DNA of 6,191 bases, from NCBI GenBank assembly GCA_024641365.1, contig JAHEDF010000249.1, positions 1-6,191 on the forward strand, written 5' to 3'. Positions 1 to 4,789 of this stretch are shown in pieces (positions within the stretch are counted from its first letter, which is position 1; each line of letters opens with the position of its first letter). Source of the stretch: Planctomycetota bacterium (lineage in GTDB: Bacteria; Planctomycetota; UBA11346). A program made the position numbers and the translations under genes. A model generated the notes under the pieces. The model did no database searches. It saw nothing but the letters and a program-made list of their open reading frames with translations, and was not told where the DNA came from.

Positions 1-1
1 A

Positions 2-1294
2 CAAAATAATGCGCTGTGGACTATTCCTGAAAAAGCGTGGCCATATTATGTCGCTTACCCCTCTCCCCCGCTGCATATTATTCATAAGAAAAATAGCGAT
101 ACGGGCACTTGCGATGTGCGAAAGCATGACGGCTACGGTAGAGATGTTATGTTGTGGGAAGATATTAATTTAGGCAGTTACGGCGCAGGTTTACGTGAAG
201 TCTATATCGCTTATGTGAATTATGGGACCGATAAAAAAATTGGCAACGATTTAACTGAGCAAAAAAACCGTGCTCAAAAATATGCTGAAGAGATAATCAA
301 ATGGTGTATCGCGCAAAGTATTCCGTCATCCTGTTATGATGGCGTGACTGAATTAAATGATTTTCCAAGTTCCACGAATCGTCACTTACAAGTAGTTGCA
401 TCGCGTATTATGGCACATGCAGCCCCAATTATGCTGAAGCATGATATTCCAGCGGTTGGTTCGATTGTTTTTAATCAAGATAGTGTGAAGCGCATACATG
501 AAAACGCTATGTTCCTCGGTAATCTTTTTGCTGCATCCTATCCGTACGATTGGGGTGCTCCACGGCCACTACAACGCGCCATAATGATGGATTACCCATT
601 AATTGAATATGATTTACTAGGATCTTTTCGACAGGGAAATATATTCGGAACCAATAATGCTTTAGCTCGGCAATGGCGTCCTGTCACTCCACATCCTGTT
701 ATTAATGCTGGTGTTAGTTTAACCTACCCGGCAGCAAATACCGATTGGAATAATTTATGGAGCGACCCAAAGCATTCAACTTTGACCGCTAATTTTGAGG
801 CCACGGAAAGATGTCGCCAAATTGTCTTCTGGGCAGTCGATTGGCAATCGTATGAAGATTTTGAAACAGCACCGAGCGCACCAGTAGATGCTGGTCGCTA
901 CCAAAAATATGCGCCTCAGCCGGGTGGAAATCTTAATGCGGTTTATGGCGCTAGTTATGGTCGCTGGATGGATCATCAACAATTTGGTTATCGTAATCCA
1001 GAAAAGAACATTGTTTTTAATTTTGATATGACAGATGTTGTGACAGGTAAAAGTACTCCACCAGGTAAAAATAAACATCCCGGCGTACACGGAAAAGATA
1101 GTTTTGGCGGTCAAACAAACGACCAAGGTTTGGGCACCCCACAAATGGCAAGATTTATGGGTCAATGGGGCGCTGATCGCAATGCCAATCAACAATTAGA
1201 TCGAGGGAAAGTGCCAAAATCAGTACGTATGCGTGCAACCCTAATCGCTCGATTTAATTATTATGACATGCGTGTGCCAGCAACCATTCGATGA
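2..1294 (+). CDS. Pseudopilin-like protein, C-terminal part (5' end outside window)
   Basis: The frame is open from base 2 to the TGA at 1292-1294, giving 430 visible residues. No start codon need lie inside the window: the GTG at 116 is internal to a frame that continues upstream, so this is the C-terminal part of a larger protein. The visible part is rich in Trp, Tyr, Asn and Pro and has no membrane segment. It ends in a basic stretch (VPKSVRMRATLIARFNYYD) that resembles the end of GspJ/PulJ-type minor pseudopilins, where a Leu-Pro-x-Ala-Val-Arg-like strand is usual. Just before it, at 1175-1201, lies DRNANQQLD, which resembles a calcium-binding loop. The gene abuts a gene with a clear prepilin signal and has the same orientation, so a role as a minor pseudopilin of a type II secretion or type IV pilus-like system is likely. 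This is inferred from the context and the C-terminus. The prepilin signal itself would be upstream and cannot be seen. A large secreted or envelope protein of unknown function is the alternative. Confidence 0.72.
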   Translation, partial: QNNALWTIPEKAWPYYVAYPSPPLHIIHKKNSDTGTCDVRKHDGYGRDVMLWEDINLGSYGAGLREVYIAYVNYGTDKKIGNDLTEQKNRAQKYAEEIIKWCIAQSIPSSCYDGVTELNDFPSSTNRHLQVVASRIMAHAAPIMLKHDIPAVGSIVFNQDSVKRIHENAMFLGNLFAASYPYDWGAPRPLQRAIMMDYPLIEYDLLGSFRQGNIFGTNNALARQWRPVTPHPVINAGVSLTYPAANTDWNNLWSDPKHSTLTANFEATERCRQIVFWAVDWQSYEDFETAPSAPVDAGRYQKYAPQPGGNLNAVYGASYGRWMDHQQFGYRNPEKNIVFNFDMTDVVTGKSTPPGKNKHPGVHGKDSFGGQTNDQGLGTPQMARFMGQWGADRNANQQLDRGKVPKSVRMRATLIARFNYYDMRVPATIR

Positions 1295-1300
1295 GGGAGA
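1294..1300 (+). promoter_or_regulatory. Shine-Dalgarno site of the prepilin gene, overlapping the upstream stop
   Basis: AGGGAGA lies seven bases before the ATG at 1308 and begins on the last base of the TGA stop of the preceding gene. It is the clearest ribosome binding site in the window. It decides the start at 1308 over the in-frame ATG at 1263, which would add 15 residues (MTCVCQQPFDEGDLE) unlike a prepilin leader. The arrangement suggests translational coupling between the two genes. Confidence 0.7.
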
Positions 1301-1307
1301 CTTAGAA

Positions 1308-2018
1308 ATGACTTCTAAAATTCTCAGAAACGGCGGCTTTACGCTCATCGAATTGATGATCGCTGTAGCGCTTGGCATGTTGATAGTTTATGCGGCCACT
1401 GCAGGCCTTCGCGTTGCATCACAATCAGTGACTAATGCAAATCGACTCGCGCTCGAAAACAGTATGCTGCGAATTGGGTACGAGCAGGCTTTAGATGAAA
1501 TCGATTTTTGGACTGCCTATGATAAGCCGTATTCCACTAACGCTGGCGAACAAGCGCTACGAAAAGCGGCGATGCCATTTTCCCCTTTGCCACCTTTGGA
1601 AACGATTCAAGCAAATGCAGTCGGCAATCCAGCACAAGCAATATTAAATTACCCTTCTCCTGAAACAGACACCGGATGGGATCCATTGTATATGTGGCCA
1701 GCAAGTGATCCGCGCACATGGTGGCGTGCAAATCCAGCGCAAAGATGGAGAGATCCTAATAAGCAAAAAGATGTCTATAGTCGCAATGGTGACTATGCCT
1801 TATTTGCAGACAATAATGGTTCGCCGCACCCATGGTTATTTAAACAAATGGAGATGCTACATAAATCGCTCGGCTGGTATGGATATTGTGATTATTTACC
1901 ACCATCAATGTTATATGCATACATGGACAATGGGTTTATGAATAAAGATTTCACCAGACCAGGAACCTATTACACCGTTAAATCCTTTGGCTGGTGCAAG
2001 CAAAGTTACCCCTGCTAA
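1308..2018 (+). CDS. Prepilin-type N-terminal methylation protein, N-terminal portion (frameshifted gene)
   Basis: From the ATG at 1308 the protein starts with a short basic leader, then a class III prepilin signal. The expected prepilin-peptidase cut is after Gly10, giving FTLIELMIAVALGM, with Phe11 as the methylated +1 residue and Glu15 as the conserved Glu5. A hydrophobic helix spans about residues 11-32, followed by an amphipathic helix to about residue 65, as in type IV pilins and pseudopilins (PilW/GspJ-like). The rest (WDPLYMWPASDPRTWW region, then GYCDYLPPSMLYAY) is Trp- and Pro-rich and was not recognised further. The frame ends after 236 residues in an odd Cys-containing tail (SFGWCKQSYPC). 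The next frame continues sensibly for another 130 or so residues, so this tail is probably not native and the gene is frameshifted near 1980. The product would sit in the inner membrane before assembly into a pseudopilus. Confidence 0.82.
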   Translation: MTSKILRNGGFTLIELMIAVALGMLIVYAATAGLRVASQSVTNANRLALENSMLRIGYEQALDEIDFWTAYDKPYSTNAGEQALRKAAMPFSPLPPLETIQANAVGNPAQAILNYPSPETDTGWDPLYMWPASDPRTWWRANPAQRWRDPNKQKDVYSRNGDYALFADNNGSPHPWLFKQMEMLHKSLGWYGYCDYLPPSMLYAYMDNGFMNKDFTRPGTYYTVKSFGWCKQSYPC

Positions 2019-2403
2019 TAATCGTGTTAAATATAACACCGGGGTTGGAGCAAACGAAAAAAATGTAGATAAACTCATGGACCTTGCTTTGACGTCAGAG
2101 TCGCAGCTATTAACGCGTCCAGAACATTGGCCAGATGTGCGAGTCGAAGTGTCACGTTTTCTTTGCCATAATCGCTTTGTGACACTCAGTCGCATTCAAT
2201 GGACCAGTGCACATACAGGGAAAACGATAAATTTAAATTTTACCGCATTAGGCACAACTTTACGTGGTGCTCGGCAGCAACGCAAAGTTGGTGGACCAGG
2301 CAGTGGTCAAGGTTGGGCGGAATGGCATGGCCCGAACGAAGGTTATGGCAATGGCGATGGTCAAAATGATTATCACTTAGATTACTTACCCCCTCAACCC
2401 TAA
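1942..2403 (+). pseudogene. C-terminal portion of the frameshifted prepilin-like gene
   Basis: This frame (+1 relative to the N-terminal part) opens after a TGA at 1939-1941 and runs to the TAA at 2401-2403. It could start on its own only at weak codons such as TTG 1987, which has no ribosome binding site, and the product would have no signal or membrane segment. That argues it is the tail of the preceding gene. Removing one A from the AAA at 1980-1982 joins the parts as TVNPLAGASKVTPANN and gives one protein of about 364 residues from 1308 to 2403. The visible part contains a helix-prone segment (KLMDLALTSESQLL), a strand-rich stretch around RVEVSRFLCHNRFVTLSRIQW, and a Gly/Asn-rich end (GGPGSGQGW, GYGNGDGQNDYHLDY). 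The alternation of strands fits the globular domain of a pseudopilin. Whether the break is real, programmed or a sequencing error cannot be decided here. Confidence 0.65.
1972..1990 (+). other. Probable frameshift point in the prepilin-like gene
   Basis: The N-terminal frame (codon starts at 1977, 1980, 1983) reads Val-Lys-Ser-Phe-Gly-Trp-Cys and stops at 2016-2018. The frame one base later reads Asn-Pro-Leu-Ala-Gly-Ala-Ser from 1981. The stop of the second frame at 1939-1941 and that of the first at 2016-2018 confine the shift to 1942-2015. One extra A in the AAA at 1980-1982 is the simplest explanation. No classic slippery heptamer or prfB-like CTT-TGA context is present. Confidence 0.5.
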
Positions 2404-2425
2404 TCTCAACCATTATAAAGTGACT

Positions 2426-3424
2426 ATGAAGGCCCGCACACGACAAGGTACAATTCTTATTATCGTCGCTGGTGTTTCGGCGTTATTAGCATCATTGGCG
2501 TTATCATTTTTAATGCGCATGCGCAGTGACGTTTATGCCTCTGAAGCTACTGTCGCCAAAACACAAGCACACATCATGATGGTTGCGGCGTGTAATTTTA
2601 TTATGGAACGCTCTCGATTAGGATGGGATCCCCCTTTGGAAGATGGATCTTTATACCCACCTTTTCACAGAGAAGCATTTGGATGGATAGATGTACGCGA
2701 TGGTCAACCAGGTCCAAAAGATGAAAATAACAAACGCATTGGCATTCCCGATGGCTCAGGGAATATGGTTTGGGAAGATTGGGTTAATTTAGAATTGTCT
2801 GATGTGGCACGACCTGCAAAAAGATGTGAGATGTATGTACAAGTACGTCCACCTTATGCAGTTTCACCAAAAGTTTCTCCGAATCCGATTACCTCAACAG
2901 GCAATTTCCCATATAAACCGTTTGCTTTAAATCCAGATCCTGCGCCTTATATCCCATCATACGACTACCAAGATGTTGAAGATACGGCTGGTTATATTCA
3001 AGGCGATACCCGTATGGATATCGCCCGTAAAATCCCCTCATGGTTTCGCGTTTGGCGTGCTACGGCTACGACATTTGTGGTAACTGCGGGCTGTGGTGAA
3101 ACAGGTGGCTACAAAGATTGGAATGATGTCCCGGCAACAATAAAAACTGATCGCTTTAGCAATGACCCAGTTATGTTTGCCATGTACCAAGAACAAGAAT
3201 TTAGATTACATTATTTAGTTGAATGGAGCCCCTATGTGGCCAGTAGTGATTATCAAAATATACAAAATGAAAATAAACAATCTGATTCAAAAGGGCCGTT
3301 GGATACTTATTTACAAAGAGGAATGAATACTTCTCAAGAAACCCGATCGCAGGGCCGCCATGTTAACCATGTTGGTACGATACGCTCTATTCAACGTCTA
3401 GTTAACATCCCCAAATATTGGTAA
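2426..3424 (+). CDS. GspK/PilX-like minor pseudopilin
   Basis: The product has 332 residues from ATG 2426; GTG 2420 is in frame and would add two. No clear Shine-Dalgarno site helps choose between them, and ATG is preferred. The N-terminus is a short basic leader (MKARTRQG) followed by a hydrophobic helix at about residues 9-30 (TILIIVAGVSALLASLALSF), then RMRSDVYASEATVAKTQ, a helix running out of the membrane. A cut after Gly8 would leave no Glu at position +5. That is the known trait of GspK, the minor pseudopilin that caps the tip in type II secretion, and of some PilX-like proteins. The soluble part includes PSWFRVWRATATTFVVTAGCGE, a strand-rich motif, and ends in TIRSIQRLVNIPKYW. It begins 22 bp after the broken prepilin gene and is probably in the same operon. 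The assignment to the GspK/PilX group rests on the N-terminus, size and position; the soluble domain was not recognised. Confidence 0.75.
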   Translation: MKARTRQGTILIIVAGVSALLASLALSFLMRMRSDVYASEATVAKTQAHIMMVAACNFIMERSRLGWDPPLEDGSLYPPFHREAFGWIDVRDGQPGPKDENNKRIGIPDGSGNMVWEDWVNLELSDVARPAKRCEMYVQVRPPYAVSPKVSPNPITSTGNFPYKPFALNPDPAPYIPSYDYQDVEDTAGYIQGDTRMDIARKIPSWFRVWRATATTFVVTAGCGETGGYKDWNDVPATIKTDRFSNDPVMFAMYQEQEFRLHYLVEWSPYVASSDYQNIQNENKQSDSKGPLDTYLQRGMNTSQETRSQGRHVNHVGTIRSIQRLVNIPKYW

Positions 3425-3425
3425 A

Positions 3426-4109
3426 TTATTTTTTAGGACGCGGCCCAAGAAACTTTCTTTCCTGTAATTCCATCCACGCGGCCAAGCGATGACTGACCCA
3501 GGCATCTTGTTCTTTTGAACTAAGATGAGTTGGAGCAATTATAGGTGCGCCTAATCGCACTTCGACATTCTTAGTAATAAACACAGGAAGTTTATGACCA
3601 CGGGGCCATACCGCTTCACTGCGGTGTAAATAAACCGGTACAACAGGAACATGTGCGCGTCGCGCAAATAATGCCGGTCCATCACGTAAGCGCGACAAAC
3701 GGCCATTTTTCGTGCGGGTACCTTCAGGGAAAACTAAAATAGATATCCCTCCTTTTAAACGTTCTACGGCACCTTTCATACTTGATAAACCTGGATTATC
3801 ACGATCAACGGGAATACCGTACATGACTCGCAGAAACCATGCAATAACTGGGTAATCCCATAAATTTGAACGAGCAAAATAAGCAATTGGCCCCGTAAAA
3901 CACATACCGACAAATGGCGGATCAAAATAACTACGATGATTACATGCCAAAACCACTGGGCCAGTGGGTACGTTACGAGAACGTTTTATGCGCCCGCGTA
4001 ATCCAAAACGTAACCACGGGTGCAGAAAACAAAATCCGAGAAAAAAATGTACTGCGTGAGAGAATATGATGCCGCCCAATGAAGGTTTAACAAAATGGTT
4101 ACCTGACAC
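3426..4109 (-). CDS. plsC: 1-acyl-sn-glycerol-3-phosphate acyltransferase (PlsC family)
   Basis: PlsC enzymes move an acyl group from acyl-ACP or acyl-CoA to the sn-2 position of lysophosphatidic acid, giving phosphatidic acid at the inner membrane. The 227-residue product has the family motifs in order. Block I is NHRSYFDP with His58 and Asp63 as the H-x4-D catalytic pair. Block II is GIPVDRD (98-104). Block III is FPEGTR (127-132), which binds the glycerol phosphate. Block IV is VPVVPVY (154-160). A hydrophobic segment at about 11-30 could anchor it to the membrane. The length is normal for the family. The start is GTG at 4109-4107, with a GGGA seven bases upstream as a weak ribosome site. 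It lies 18 bp after the HAD hydrolase gene on the same strand, so the two are probably cotranscribed. The stop codon is one base from the stop of the convergent pseudopilin gene. The family assignment is secure; the exact acceptor (lysophosphatidate or another lyso-lipid) is not shown by sequence. Confidence 0.93.
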   Translation of the reverse strand: MSGNHFVKPSLGGIIFSHAVHFFLGFCFLHPWLRFGLRGRIKRSRNVPTGPVVLACNHRSYFDPPFVGMCFTGPIAYFARSNLWDYPVIAWFLRVMYGIPVDRDNPGLSSMKGAVERLKGGISILVFPEGTRTKNGRLSRLRDGPALFARRAHVPVVPVYLHRSEAVWPRGHKLPVFITKNVEVRLGAPIIAPTHLSSKEQDAWVSHRLAAWMELQERKFLGPRPKK

Positions 4110-4127
4110 TGGATATTCCCAATTCTC

Positions 4128-4655
4128 TTACTTTTTATTTTTTTTGTAATGATCAAGAAATGTAATGTTAAATTCTTGACTGCGATAGCGGCTTGGTCCG
4201 GTAATTAAATTTGCAAAACTAAATGACCGATCTTCGCTGCGCGGAACGCGAATAAATTGTACGCCATAATATTGTGCTGCTTCCGCATCTAATGGGCTAT
4301 CACCAATAAATAAGGTCTGATTTGGCTTTATGTGAAATTGTTGCACTGCCAAATCGAGGCGTTTTCTAAAGCGGCCTGACCCAAGATCCTCGGCAGCGTT
4401 ACCAGCGTGATAGATCGTGAGAAAATAAGTGCGTACTTTTGCTTGTTCTAAAGCTTGCTCCACAGCTGCTTGAGCTGCATCACTGATGACTGCAATTGGA
4501 ATACCGTTACGAGCTCCAAAGTGCGTTAAAAAATCAACCATTCCTAAACGTGGACGATAAACGCCGTTATCCATTTCAACGATGGTTTCAAAACAGTCGA
4601 GCAGCAACAACCGGATGTCCGGGCCAATGGTCGTAGCTGCGCCAAATTGGTTCAT
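4128..4655 (-). CDS. Small HAD-superfamily hydrolase
   Basis: The product has 175 residues from ATG 4655-4653. The frame is also open to GTG 4712-4710, which would add 19 residues; neither start has a good ribosome site, and ATG is preferred because the extra residues precede the fold. HAD motif I is LLLLDCFETIV with nucleophile Asp20 and Thr24. Motif II is VISDA with Ser59. Motif III is probably Lys98 in RFRKRLD. Motif IV is FIGDSPLDAEAA with Asp119 and Asp123. The usual second Asp of motif I (DxDxT) is Phe22, as in haloacid dehalogenase-like members, which keep an aromatic or other residue there. Only about 38 residues separate motifs I and II, so there is little or no cap domain, which favours a large substrate. 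The C-terminus is Lys-rich (HYKKNKK) from an A/T-rich stretch. It is the first gene of a probable operon with plsC, so a phosphorylated lipid precursor is a conceivable substrate, but this is only inference. A phosphatase or dehalogenase-like hydrolase are the options. Confidence 0.85.
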   Translation of the reverse strand: MNQFGAATTIGPDIRLLLLDCFETIVEMDNGVYRPRLGMVDFLTHFGARNGIPIAVISDAAQAAVEQALEQAKVRTYFLTIYHAGNAAEDLGSGRFRKRLDLAVQQFHIKPNQTLFIGDSPLDAEAAQYYGVQFIRVPRSEDRSFSFANLITGPSRYRSQEFNITFLDHYKKNKK

Positions 4656-4789
4656 GCATGAATGATCCGTTATCGACTCGGCTGACAAGGGTAAAATCAG
4701 TCTAACCAGCACTTTGGTGAAATTGGTGGCGTTTTGCCTCCGCTTGGTCGGGACTGGTCCGCATCCATCTATGCCATATACATCCTACT
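4656..4789. promoter_or_regulatory. Divergent intergenic region between the HAD gene and the beta-propeller gene
   Basis: This stretch separates two divergently read genes and should carry promoters for both. If the HAD gene starts at GTG 4712 the spacer shrinks to 77 bp. On the plus strand TTGGTC (4744-4749) and TATGCC (4770-4775) vaguely resemble -35 and -10 boxes, but their 20-bp spacing is poor. A short palindrome, GGAC-TG-GTCC, lies at 4751-4760 and could be an operator half or chance. No riboswitch or strong promoter was recognised. Confidence 0.35.

Noticed and set aside
776..1195. Minus-strand open frame of 139 codons with some hydrophobic stretches
   Set aside because: It lies wholly within the plus-strand pseudopilin-like gene, whose frame is better supported by its operon context and GspJ-like end. 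The antisense protein resembles nothing known.
1705..1941. Plus-strand open frame of 78 codons overlapping the prepilin gene
   Set aside because: It lies in another frame inside the well-supported prepilin-like coding region, with no start signal or recognisable domain.
2414..2419. TATAAA box just before the GspK-like gene
   Set aside because: A start of transcription from it would fall inside the coding sequence after the start codon, and there is no matching -35 box. It is probably chance in an AT-rich 22-bp spacer.
3411..3433. Possible Rho-independent terminator of the pseudopilin operon
   Set aside because: The stem is only four base pairs (CCAA/TTGG) with no GC-rich core, and the T run is interrupted and begins several bases after the stem.
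3446..3460. AAGAAA-C-TTTCTT inverted repeat near the end of plsC
   Set aside because: The loop would be a single base and the stem is A/T-rich. It lies in coding sequence for the Arg/Lys-rich C-terminus of PlsC and is most likely incidental.
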